From contig CAJNDS010000180.1 of the NCBI GenBank assembly GCA_905221605.1, forward strand, positions 935,001 through 999,000: 64,000 nt of DNA, in the 5' to 3' direction. The DNA comes from Symbiodinium natans (taxonomy: Eukaryota; Sar; Dinophyceae; Suessiales; Symbiodiniaceae). Below the pieces are notes generated by a model, which worked only from the letters and a program-made list of their open reading frames with translations, had not been told where the DNA came from and did no database searches. A program made the position numbers and the translations under genes. Shown here in pieces: positions 1-10,246 of the stretch (the stretch's first letter is position 1; each line of letters begins with the position of its first letter).

Positions 1-1750
1 TTGCGCTGGCTTGTCGGCGACTTCCCCCGGCCGAGGGCCCTGCAGGAGCAGACTTGGTGTTGCCTGCATTGGCCTTCGCCGCCGAGGCCGTGTTTATCGA
101 CAACTTCCTGAGCTTTCCAAGTGCAGAGCATTAGGGCCAAGCCAAACAACACCTGACTGCATGTGAATGCTGCAGCTGCCCCGTCAAAGGTGGTGCATTC
201 CCATCAACACTTGGACTGTGAGCCGTCTCAGGCCGTCTCAACGGGCCCCAACGCAGAGTCTTCGAAACAGAACCCTTTGGAAAACAAGCGTGAGGACGAA
301 GCCAAATCAAAGACGACTGCGACAGCCTTCTTTATATGTATAATTTTCTATATTATGTATATTAGAATCCATTATCCTGACCTTTTGCTGCCTTCCGCTG
401 CATTCTATTTAAGTCTGTCCTTGGATGACCCGTACAGCCAGGCTGATGAATCTGCCGTGGCTCTTGGTGAGTGACGTCAACATCCTGCCAGAAAACTGCT
501 TGCATTCAGCAGCAGGAGCCCGATCAACAGAATTGTCTTCAATCAAGCAGCTTCCCGTTTAAAACATATACGGGAGGCGCTGCCACCCCACACAGGAGTT
601 TCACATCATCGTGCGAAGATGGGAACGCGGGTCTAACGATTTCGATTCAAAGCAACTCGCGCCGGCCGGCGCCATCCAAACCCTCACGCCCTGGTGAAGA
701 ACAAGAACCCCATCTACAAACACGTGCCGGCAGGATAGTCCAAACAGGCCTGCTGGCGGCTCTGCCTGTGTCGGTATTCTCCTTTTCGGTCTTATAGTCC
801 TTTAAGAACCTGCCAGATGGGACCCACATGGAATCTAGGCAGAAAAGCGGATGTCCGAAATCCCCTTGCAACGGGCCGGATGCTGCAGATGCGTGCAGCA
901 TCGTGCACCCTATGTATGCGGGAGATGAAATCGTTCAGGATGCACAAAACGAAAGCGCTGAAGGCAGAGCAGTGCAGAGCAGAATTCTCCGGCGCCTGTT
1001 TGTGGCCCTTTCTGCGTGCTGCTGCGCGGCGTCCTGGAAGTCCTTGTTCTGTTTCACCTGCGTCAGTCCGACCCGTCTGCCTCCACTCACCCCCACCTTT
1101 TCAATTGCAACCCTGTCAAATGGCTTCTTGCCGTAAGAACAAGTGAAGGGTCGCCCCTTAACACTGCCCCTTTGTTTTTGCTTGAAAGGTGGAACGGGAC
1201 GGCAGGAGGGGGGGTGAATTCACTTGAGAGCGAGCGAGCGGTGGGAAAGCAGAAGGCTTGAAACCTCGAGTGTTGGTTTTGCATGCTTTCGCGATTAATG
1301 CTTCGAGGAAGTAAGCGATTCAGCGATGCAATGTCAGCCGGCCCGGCCTGTGGGGAGCGCGTCAAGCCAGTGCAACCCCTCCTTTGGATGCGACCACTGG
1401 ATTCCTGTTCCGTTTTCTGCCGTCCCACAGACCCCCTCCCGACATTTCCTGGAGAACCCCCCTTGACCCTATAGGCCTTGCACCAAGAAGCAGGCGGAGC
1501 GCTTCAGGAATTCCTTTCAAGTCACGGCACAAACCGTTCGGCTTCAGCCCAAGCCTGTCCGCCCAGTAAAGGCATGTCGCCAAATTTGTTTTGAGACTTA
1601 ATCTTCTGTCTGTGTACACTGTGTGCCCTGTGTGCCCTTCAGCAGCAGCCTAAGAGTGTTGCGACTTGAGCCACGGGACGGCTGAACCCTCCACAGCTCT
1701 ACGCTCCGATTTGATACCTGCTCCCTGCATCAAGCCGGCGACAATGAGTG
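1..1750. other. No supportable gene
   Basis: Open frames here are short, overlap on both strands and match no family I recognise. The stretch at about 330-370 is A/T-rich. It is probably the spacer or 3' flank beyond the minus-strand genes that follow, but small exons cannot be excluded. Confidence 0.4.
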
Positions 1751-1752
1751 CA

Positions 1753-2012
1753 CTAAGAGATGTTGTGGCTGTTGAGGTACTTCGCTGCTTCTTGCCGGAT
1801 CACCTTGATAGCTGTCGCGTCCAATCTGCGCGTGCGCTCGCAACAGTTCGAGATGATCATTGACATGCTGCTTGCCAGTTCACGCTGCCTCTTCTGTGTC
1901 GTACAAACGCAATTGCAATGTGCTTTTCGTTTCACCTTGTCGTCCCAAACACGACATTGCCCAGTCATGGTCCTCAACTTCCTCTTGTCGGAGAAGCTGC
2001 GCCGCACTTGGT
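1753..2012 (-). CDS. Candidate 3'-terminal exon, unknown protein
   Basis: A minus-strand open stretch of about 85 codons ends at a TAG at the low-coordinate edge. Its composition looks protein-like: rich in Lys, Arg, Glu and Asp, with a helical-looking end (KVIRQEAAKYLNSHNIS). The open frame continues upstream to 2673 but that part runs through a poly-G tract on the sense strand and looks like non-coding DNA. No family is recognised. It could be the last exon of another gene, or of an extended form of the GTPase gene just upstream on the same strand. It is judged on composition and frame only. Confidence 0.28.
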
Positions 2013-2533
2013 GACTGCTGAGGCTCATTAGTGTGGGAGATGCTCTCGGAGAGGTTTGAGGGTTCTTCATCTGAAAGAAAGTAATTTCAGGTGTGTAAGC
2101 AGCTTGGACTGAATTCACATTCTTCATGCTTGCAGCAAAGTTTGTACAGATCATGCTTGAAGCGGGGAGTGCGAGGAGATTCTGGTAGCCAACTGGCAGT
2201 TCACAAATCCAAGGCCAAGGGCCCTTCATAGTTCGGCGCCCGATGGCAAAAGGCGACCGCCCCTCCCTTTTCATGCTGGGCCAGGCCGCGGTGGCTGACA
2301 CGGTGCAAATCGAGAGGCGGCCCGGCTGCCCAGGCAGCACGCGCAAGCGTTTCAAAATACTCGCTACACAACGGCACAAAAAAGGACTCCTGCCGATCTT
2401 GCAAAAACGTCGAAGCTTCAGACATCCCCAAGCTGCCTGGTTTAGACGAACCTGCATTGCCAGCTTGGCCTTCTTCATGTCCTGCACACACGATGGGGAG
2501 TCTGCATCCCAGCGTTGCCCAGCCCCTGGCTTA

Positions 2534-2562
2534 CTCCCCCCCCCCCCTCCCTCTCCCCCCCC
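2534..2562. repeat. Homopolymer C tract
   Basis: Two near-continuous C runs (12 C at 2536-2547, then 8 C) separated by a short CT-rich spacer. This is G on the sense strand of the neighbouring minus-strand genes. Similar tracts recur at 5390, 12467, 26570, 28845 and 44740. Confidence 0.85.
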
Positions 2563-2844
2563 AACTGCCCTGCCAAAAACCCAGAAACGCCAAGGCCTCC
2601 TTTGCTTGGAGCAGGTTTGCGGAAGCTGATGGCCTGAGCTGCGCACACCAGGGCTCGAATCAGCGTACAACAAGCATCATGGAGCACATGCGGAGAGATG
2701 TGCAACAAAAAACACATATCGGAATGGCAGAACGGGCGTCTCTTGATCAGATTTCTTGTCCGCCGCCGCCACAGCTGGCACCTGCAGCTCGACAAGTTCT
2801 GCCACAATAACGAATCAAGTTAGACACTTGACAGTCGTTGTTTC

Positions 2845-3500
2845 TCAGGCCCTCACTACACCCGTGACCGAAGTCTTCTTGGCACTGCCTTTGGCCTTGG
2901 CCTTCACAACAGTCTCCAGTCTCTGCACTTCCTCCTCCTGGAAGACGGCGCAAACGTCTTCTCCCTATGCCTCTGGGCTTCACAATCAAAAAACCAGCCA
3001 TTAAGAGCCATTAAGAGCCATTAAGAGCCATTAAGATGATCCCGCGTCCTTCTGTTTCAGCTCCTCTCTCTCCTTTTTGGTCAGCTCCTGGACCTGACTG
3101 AAGGACAGTTGCTGCCAGCTGCTCGGCATGTCACCAGGTCACAAGAAGTTTCAGAAGGTACGAGAGGTCGCCGTCAAGCCTGCTTCATCATCTCTTGGGT
3201 GAAGGGTGGGACGGCCTCCCGCGGGTGTGTACCTAAGACGGCAGGAAACAACCTACAAAACACCAAGCTGCAAGGTAGTGGTATCACCAACGATCTATCT
3301 ACTTGCTGTCTAACCCTGAGATTAGGCAGCTTGCTTCTGCGCATGCCTTAGTGAGGGGGCGGACACTCCGGGCCATATGTGAGCCATGTCCAACATGGTT
3401 TGGCTTGCTCGGCTTGCTCCTCCATTTGCAGCTTGGAGCGTCTGCCCCACAGCCTCTGCGGATCTTCACTTGAGCAGCGATTCCCAGCCCTCCAAACGTC
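2845..3500 (-). CDS. Probable coiled-coil tail exons of the AIG1-type GTPase gene
   Basis: Three exon-like pieces lie on the minus strand downstream of the GTP-binding exons. Near 3430-3480 is a stretch with RRSKLQMEEQAEQAK. At 3045-3110 is FSQVQELTKKEREELKQKD. At 2845-2945 is QEEEVQRLETVVKAKAKG followed by a Lys-rich end and a TGA at 2845-2847. All are rich in Glu, Lys and Gln, as expected of coiled coils. AIG1/GIMAP proteins commonly carry such a Lys/Glu-rich C-terminal extension, so I infer these are the tail of the same gene. The exon junctions were not resolved. Alternatively they belong to a separate small gene. Confidence 0.4.
2998..3036. repeat. Four-copy 10-bp tandem repeat
   Basis: The decamer CCATTAAGAG is repeated almost perfectly four times. 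It lies between two probable coiled-coil exons, so it is probably intronic. Confidence 0.9.
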
Positions 3501-3897
3501 GGGTTTGCTTCCGTGCTCGTCTGCGAGCGAAACGGTGTCCAGTGGGGATTTGCGAATTGTCGCCACCCGAATCATCTGGGCTGGGAACTAGAAGCCTTGG
3601 CAATGGAAGGGGTGGCGATTTCCTGAGAGGAGGCATGCAAACAAGGACTTTTTTGAGACCCGTCTCGACGGCTCCACCCGGTTTTTTTTTTGCACTCGAT
3701 TGGCTCAGGACAGGTAGAGTAGCAGATTGTGGCTTCAGTGAGTAGTCAGGGGATGTGTCAGGGTTCTTCCCCTCGTTTTCTCGGACTTCCCGCCCTTCTG
3801 CCTTCATGGCTCATCATGCGTTGGCCACAGAAAGGTGCGGTTCTGCAGCTAAGAAGCAGAACATCTTGAATAACGTTTCTCGGCTGCTTGCCCTTCC

Positions 3898-6800
3898 TTA
3901 ATCAACAGGGAAAGTGATTTCGACTAGAAAACATGAATAGCAACGTCTTGCAACTGAACCGTCTTCAAGCAAGAAGCGTTCCTCCAAGTTGGGCTCCTGG
4001 GACTCTGGGTCCGGATTGTCCACGAAGATGAACCTCTCCACACGCTGCTCGAATTCCAGGGCTATCGCACCTCGGCACGAGCCTGTGCGGATTGTTTCCG
4101 ACGATGGCGTAGATGTGCTTGAAGCGCCAGTTAATCTCCACTTGTCTCTGGATCCAATCATCCTTTGAGGCTGACGAAACATGCGCAAGTCGCAGCATCC
4201 CAAAGACTCGTGCAAAGAGCTGAAGCACTTCCCTCGTCCATGAGTTGTTCATCCCCTTTTCCACACAGGTCAGCAAAGGCAACACAATGACAAAAGAACA
4301 TGCCGCTGCCTCATTCTGCAAGTGATCTTGAAACAGTGTCTTTCGATCCCCCTGAACCTCTGACACACCGCGCGCCCGTAGCGTAAGGGTAGATTTAATT
4401 GCATCCCACAGCTTGTAAAATGGTTGTGCGAAAGGGGTCAAACCCAACTCCTAAAACGAGGGGACTTACACCTCACGCGAAGAGGCCCCGTCTTTCACGG
4501 CCCAGCTTCTGCTTCCTCGCGACTTCGCGCATACTTGCTGGCGCAAGTGACCACAATGTACAGGTTTAGAAGGCTTTCCTGGAAGCTGCTCGCCGCAGCG
4601 ATGCAAAGGTTATTGTGCGGAGTGCTTGGAACTTCAAGTGGGGTCCCAGCTGCTGCAATGTTCTAAGCCTACGTTCTGACAATAAGGTCCAAAACCTGAT
4701 TTGCAGTCCCGCTCCAACCTGCGAAAGATCAGGCAACCGGTCAACAACCCTGATTTAGCACTGTGATGTTACTCTCGTCTAATCAGGTACAGGACTCGCT
4801 TTGTGTCGCACATCTGTGCCGACAACTATGAGAAGACACACGAGGTAATTGCATGGCCAAGAAGCATCGCCCCAAAGATATTCAGTGACGTAAATTAGCC
4901 GTGCCTGGCGTTGTTGCCACCATGCTCAAGTGATCAACTCAAGACTTGCTGGCAAGTGGAACTGCATGTCAACCAGCTCGCAAAGTGCGAAGAAACCGTC
5001 CGGAGCATCCCCGCTGCTCACCTTCTAGTACCACTACAGTGTTGCTGGTAGTCAGGGACAGTGTCATCAGCCAAGTGTCGATCGCATCATCGGTAATGCG
5101 GGCGTTGCGCATCACATACAGTAGGCAGTCCACTCCATGCCTTCGACTGACCAGGAACGGCAGACATACAAAGCCTTGCTGTGCAGCCTCCGCAGGCACA
5201 GCAGGGAAAACCGCATGGCTTATACGGTCCTACCGCCTAAGCAGCAAGAACGCGCAAGTTGAACAAAGATGACTTCGCCAGGTGGTCCGCCGAGCCACAA
5301 AGCCGACAGCGCCACGTCCCTGATGCTTGCCACCACCTTTTTGTCATCTTTCAGTCGGAATGTCATTTTGACAGACAATTCCCACCCCTCCCCCCCCCTC
5401 CTCCAATCAAAAGAGAAAAGGAAAGGAGAGAGAAGGCAGGCAAAGAGGGAAAAGGAAAACATGGGAAAAGACAGGGCCCTAAACCCTAAACCCTAAACCC
5501 TAAACCCTAACCCCTAAACCCTAAACCCGAAACCCTGGGAAGGTGCAGCCCGGCCTTGTCCTGGTCGATCTCCGTGTCTCCCAGGCCGATGGTGTCGAGC
5601 ACAACCAAGGAGCCATCCTCAGCCTCGTACCTTTCTTTTGAATAGGGTTTAGGGCTTAGGGTTTAGGGCTTAGGGTTTCGCCACCCGCACCGCACGCACA
5701 TCCAGCGCCCACTCCGCAGGGACAAGTCGAGGTCATCGGGAGAAAGACGCGCAACCCATTGGCGCGCCGAAAACTGTGGACCGGCATAGTCCCGGTTAAC
5801 GTCTCCCTGCCCAGCTATTCCTCCTACACTCCAGCACAATAAGGTTCAGACCGCACTAGCGCGTTTTCAGTTAGCAGGGCAGGTGCCATATATGCACTAC
5901 TCTTCACAGCGACCGCACAACTTTGCGCAGCCTGCTGGGATCACATCTTCTAGCGGGGCTGAATCGGGGAGGGCGAGTCTGCCTCCGCAGCCCGTTCGCT
6001 GCAACCTTGCTAGAACCCAGGAGAAGAACACAAACCATCCCACATGGATCCGAACGATGTAACACCTGCATCACAAGGCTGTATGCTTCACACTGCCTGG
6101 AGCGTGCCCTTTGCTCCAAACCACCCAACAAGGGTTTTTTTTTGCCACCCGACTAGCCACACCAACAAGGGTTTAGGGTTTAGGGTTTCGGCTCTCGCAC
6201 TCGCACAAGGCAGGCAAGGACTCGGTCGGAGTTTAAGAGCAAGACTCAAGCAAGCAAGCTCAGGGAAAAACCTCGTTTGGGAAAAAACCCTGAGCTCCGC
6301 CGACCTGCAAACTATACAGACCAGCCAGCCTGTGCGCACACCCCACTGCCAAGAGACAAGCGGAAAACCCAACACCCCACACCACACCCAAGCCAAAACC
6401 AACCAAAAACCCAAAGCACCAACCCAAGAAAAAACCCAAGCGTCGGAGTTTAGGGTTTAGGGTCTAGGGGGAGGGAAGCGAGAGAGAATCCCCCCGTCTG
6501 CTTCTTCTGTACTTCTTCGGCCCCCCACTCTCTGTAGGATTGCTTTGCTGCCAGGAACAGCCGGAGCTTTGCTTAGGGATTTTGATTCTGGTTTAGCTTT
6601 CGATTTTCCTTTGGGGGTGATTTTGGTGTTCAAAGTCCGTCAGGGTGTGGATTGCTACTGTCGAATGCCAATGGATTTCTGCCCAGAAAACCCGCTGGGA
6701 AGACAGGACGTGAGAATCAACTCGGAGAAGAAAAAATATGTCATTGGTTTACGATCGGGTTCTTGGACAGTTGTACATTTGCAAGCTGGGCCCCTCGTCC

Positions 6801-7614
6801 CCAGTATCCCTGAACGGACTGGACTTCAAGACATCGGCATGACTAGCCTGACACGACTGTCAAGCAATGCATCAGGCAAAGATCTGATTCTCGTCTTCAG
6901 CAGAAACGAGAACAAAACGCCCTTGGTCTTCCAGCGCACCTTCACTAAAGAGGACGGCCCTGACGATTGTGGGCTCTTAGACCATCGGATCCGGCCATGA
7001 TAACAGCTAGCGGAAGGCAGCCTGTCAGCCTCTACCACAAGAACAAGAATTTACAAGAATCTGCTGGACAACCCGGCAGTCCCACGTCTAGCCATGTGCG
7101 GACAAAAACACAGCGAACCCAGCACTCAAAACACTCACTAGTGACTAGATCTGAGGAGCCAAGACAAGGAAACCCTTGGCCTCTGCAATACCGGTATCAA
7201 CCATTGCTTTCGGTTGCTTTGCCGCCCAGCTGCTTCATGATGGAATCCAGGTTCGTTATCTAAGCTGCTAGGCTCTCTGGCTGATTATTCCATGACGCGT
7301 GCCTGTTCTGCACATCTGTGTGTGGAAAGCATGCGCGTGCGAATGCACCGTGGCACACCGCTACAGTTGAGGCATGGCACGCTTGAAGTGTCGTCGCCTG
7401 CACAAGAACGCAATGGAAGTTTAGGCACATGACTCAATCATTGCACAAATGCCCCCCAAAGGATGGTACTCACTCAGCGCTTGCCAGCAGATCAAGGCTA
7501 CGGTCGAGCACTAACCTTCCGCTCCCGACACGTGCCTGAATCAAAGATTTGTGCGCCAGCTATGAGATTTCCAAGGGCACTTTTGCCGGCCCCTGTCATT
7601 CCGAACATCATTAC
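3898..7614 (-). CDS. AIG1/GIMAP-type GTPase (core G domain)
   Basis: A GTP-binding protein of the AIG1 (GIMAP/IAN, septin-like) class, expected to bind and hydrolyse GTP, often at membranes. Exons in gene order: 7614-7536 holds the P-loop GMTGAGKSALGN; 5630-5555 holds the G3 motif VLDTIGLGDTEIDQDK; 5336 to about 5300 reads VVASIRDVALSA; about 5155-5060 has HGVDCLLYVMRNARITDD, the family's conserved box; about 4590-4512 reads LLNLYIVVTCASKYARSREE (G4 region); 4162-4083 reads DDWIQRQVEINWRFKHIYAI; 4033 onward reads FIFVDNPDPESQEPNLEER. Phases match across the last intron (4034-4082, 49 nt, GC..AG) and between the G3 and following exon (GC donor at 5554). The exon bridging G1 and G3 was not found. 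The classic G4 TKxD is replaced by VTCAS, as is usual for loose AIG1 members. The 3' end near 3898 is uncertain. Telomere-like repeats occupy several introns. Confidence 0.82.
4034..4082 (-). other. 49-nt GC-AG intron in the GTPase gene
   Basis: Removing these 49 bases joins GNNPHR to FIFVDNP in frame, giving an uninterrupted family motif. The donor reads CACAG|GCTCG and the acceptor GGAGAG|GTTC on the minus strand. The retained sequence would shift the frame. GC donors and a G after the acceptor AG are known features of dinoflagellate introns. Confidence 0.8.
5477..5536. repeat. Telomere-like array, CCCTAAA orientation
   Basis: About eight consecutive heptamer-like units: four perfect CCCTAAA, then CCCTAA, CCCCTAAA, CCCTAAA, CCCGAAA and a trailing CCCT. 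It lies within the intron that follows the G3 exon of the GTPase gene (intron 5337-5554). Confidence 0.95.
5555..5630 (-). CDS. G3 exon of the AIG1-type GTPase
   Basis: A short exon encoding EDGSLVVLDTIGLGDTEID, the Walker-B/G3 (DxxG) segment. It is flanked on both sides by telomere-like repeats in opposite orientations. The acceptor is AAAG|GTACG and the donor GACAAG|GCCGG. Joining at this donor to the next exon at 5336 restores DQDKVVASIRDVALSA, which supports the GC splice site. Confidence 0.8.
5643..5679. repeat. Telomere-like array, TTTAGGG orientation
   Basis: About five degenerate units alternating AGGGTTT and AGGGCTT, running opposite to the array at 5477-5536. It is intronic in the GTPase gene. 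Confidence 0.92.
6168..6188. repeat. Short telomere-like repeat, TTTAGGG orientation
   Basis: Three units of AGGGTTT ending in TTTCGG, preceded by a local duplication of CCAACAAGGGTTT (about 6124-6137 and 6162-6173). Intronic in the GTPase gene. Confidence 0.85.
6447..6470. repeat. Short telomere-like repeat, TTTAGGG orientation
   Basis: GTTTAGGGTTTAGGG followed by the degenerate TCTAGGGGG. Same orientation as the arrays at 5643 and 6168. Confidence 0.82.
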
Positions 7615-8014
7615 CTGAGGAAACCCATGCATGCAAACAGTAAACCGTGCTTGCTTCTCAATCACGGCGGAATGCTGTTGCAAAGAGAGAAAGTCTTCCA
7701 ATGTTCATCTGTGCTCTTGGATCTCTTGGCACGGGCTCAGCTCTACAGTAACAGCCTTGGTGGGACGAATCCGATTGGTTCTGGGCTCCCGGCAGTAAGC
7801 TTGTTTCCGGGAGGGAGCACCCAGGACATCTGTCGCTCCTCTGGCTTGGCCTTCGCTTCGCCTTGCGCAGTCGACGCCGGAGCCTGCGTGGGAGCAAAGG
7901 CGAGATGCGGGTGATCACGTAGACAAGAGGAGTCCAGAGCGGAGGATGGCGATGGAACCGATAGGTCGATGGAGAAGGTGAGGGAGAAAGAGAGAGATAT
8001 TGAGATTCACATAT

Positions 8015-8340
8015 CAATATATATGTGTGTGTGTGTATGTATGTATATATGTGTATGGCGCATCTTTCTATATATGTATCTGTATATATGGTTGCATATA
8101 TAGGCGGTGTATGTGCTTACTCATCTGCGAATATATCGATAAATAAACATATGGACACAGTGTTAATACTAGTATGCTGACATATTCGTGCATTAAAATG
8201 CTTGGCCATATTTTGCGGTGATATATTGATATTGTTATTTTCATATGTGTATGTGAATATACCAGTTCGTATATGCATATAACTCTGTTTGTGTTTAACT
8301 CATTTAGGTATTCATTCGTTTCTATTGCTTCCCATTACTA
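8015..8340. repeat. A/T-rich island with TATATG/TGTATG repeats
   Basis: A gene-free stretch rich in TGTGTGTA, TATATATG and CATATA words, clearly more A/T-rich than its surroundings. It lies between the P-loop exon and the probable upstream exons of the GTPase gene, so it is likely intronic. No gene is seen in it. Confidence 0.7.
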
Positions 8341-8599
8341 GGAAGCTTGAGGTTGTGCGAGGCTTTGGCTTTAGAGGCTGGCCTTACATCCTGAGCAGGC
8401 AGCGGCCTGTCTGTCCACATTCCAGCACAGCACATAGATAGGATCAAATGATATCAGATAGTTCTCACTTCAGCCGACTTCAGTTGCAGACCACGACAGA
8501 AATTTGCTGCATAGCACAAACCCTAGCCCCTCCGGCGCCTTGGCCGCCTTACCGTCCGTTATGCTGAGGGGTTCAGTCCTCTCCTCTGACGAAAACTGT

Positions 8600-9890
8600 T
8601 AATGAGGACAGATCGATAGCATGCAAGATGCATGTCAGGGCTTTGAAGACATGGAGCGTTTCCTCACACGATGGCACTCGACCGTACTCAGCCCTTGTTC
8701 GCTCCTGGACGATGGCCTGCACCTCTCCCCCACCGGGACTGTCTGGTGCAGCCACATCCTGAAGGTCTTGGTGCAAGTATGCCATGCTCGAGCAGCTGTG
8801 GGTGCCCTCAATCGCAGTGCCCCCAAAAAGCCTTGATCTCGCGGCACGGGCACCGCTGGCCCATGGCGAAAGGCCAAGAAACCTGTTGTCAAATGTTGGC
8901 AGTTGGGGTGGCTATCGGTCTTCCATGTTTGTGCTCTTCGCTACGCTGCATCTTATGGTGTCATGCAGTTTGTCGAATCAAGCCCTTATTCCTGCTGCCT
9001 TCCGTTTCGTAAGTCACTAGTTTATTCTCATGCTTGCCAGGGAGTGTTTGAGCCATCGGAGCACGCACATTCAGACTCGCCCCGGCTCCTGCTTTCGGCC
9101 TAGTTGCCGAGTTGATCTCTCAAGCACCAGTATAATGAATGTAGAATCCCGAAGTTCTGAAAAGTCAGGTCCTCTGCGGCACCACCTGCCGATACCTGCC
9201 ACGAGGCTCCTCCTGGGCACCATGCGGGCGCACCAGGGCCCGATGCCTCATCTGCGAATTACACAACCTCTCCTTCGCAAGTGAACTTTCAAGGCATTTC
9301 TGAGGATCAAGCGCCTGAGACAACTGAGGTTTTTTGGGCTCCGATGGAGGCTCGCCCACCTGAAGTGAGCCAAGATGAGGCAAAGCGCCCGCGTGTTGGG
9401 CCAGTTGGGGTGGCAAGTCAAAAGTGGGCGCAACTCTGCTCAACCAATAACGTCTCCTTGCGGCTTTCAATTCGGCTTCAGTCAAGTCTTCGCGTCCGGC
9501 TTCAGCCGAGTCTTCACCAAATCAAAAAGGGCCGTGTTGCAACGACAAAGAGACACAAAGACACGCTCGCCCACACGCAGTTCTTGGCAAAGGCCTCCTG
9601 CGTGACGGATGCCAGAGCCTCCACACAAGGTCCACAGTCTGGCAGTCTGACCGCTGACTCGCCCATGCCCAATCTCTTAGTCGCTCTGTCAACTAGTGGC
9701 ACCAAGAAATGCTTGTGGCAAGGGCCGACTTTCTGAATGGCCTGCCACAGACTGGGCGGGACGGAGCTGCTGCGTCTTTGGAAAGACTCACAGCTTTTGT
9801 TGGACCTTAAAACGGCACATTTCTTCGGTGAGATGCTATATGCTGGCCAGTATGGCTGTGAAACGCTTGGCCGGTTGGGGCACCTGCCAG
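8600..9890 (-). CDS. Probable N-terminal exons of the AIG1-type GTPase gene
   Basis: Three minus-strand stretches look coding. Near 9840-9600 is PPSLWQAIQKVGPCHKHF and LPDCGPCVEALASVTQEAF. Near 9485-9290 is LTEAELKAARRRYWLSR followed by a Pro-rich part ending DPQKCLESSL. Near 8780-8600 is LHQDLQDVAAPDSPGGGEVQ and RAEYGRVPSCEETLHVFKAL. They lie between the stop of the Bax-inhibitor gene (10247) and the P-loop exon (7614), on the same strand, so I infer an N-terminal extension of 150 or more residues. No domain is recognised. They could instead form a separate small gene. Confidence 0.38.
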
Positions 9891-10246
9891 CCATCGCAAA
9901 TCTGTCCAGCAGCCTTCGAGGACAGAACCTGGCAACACAAGCTGCTCAGCGCAACCATGGGGGTGCTCAAAACCGACGCACCTCAATACGTGCGACCAGT
10001 TGAGATAGCATGGCATGGCACACTAAAGAGCCCCCTCCCCCCCTACCTCAGACCCTCAGGACCCTTCGTGCCGCAACTGGATTTCATTGTAAGTTTGTCT
10101 CCGACATTTTTGGCCTTCCTTTCCTGGCCATGCACTCCAGCCAGGTCAAGCTGGTCAAGCTGAGCACAGGAATGCGCACAGCTTCTGTGCGAAAACACAA
10201 GCCTACGTATACGTCTTCTGACACTTCTTGGGCATGCTGGAGGCTC

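Noticed and set aside
2100-2673. Upstream part of a 306-codon minus-strand frame
   Set aside because: It runs through a poly-G tract and Gly/Arg/Ser-biased sequence; only the end (1753-2012) looks coding.
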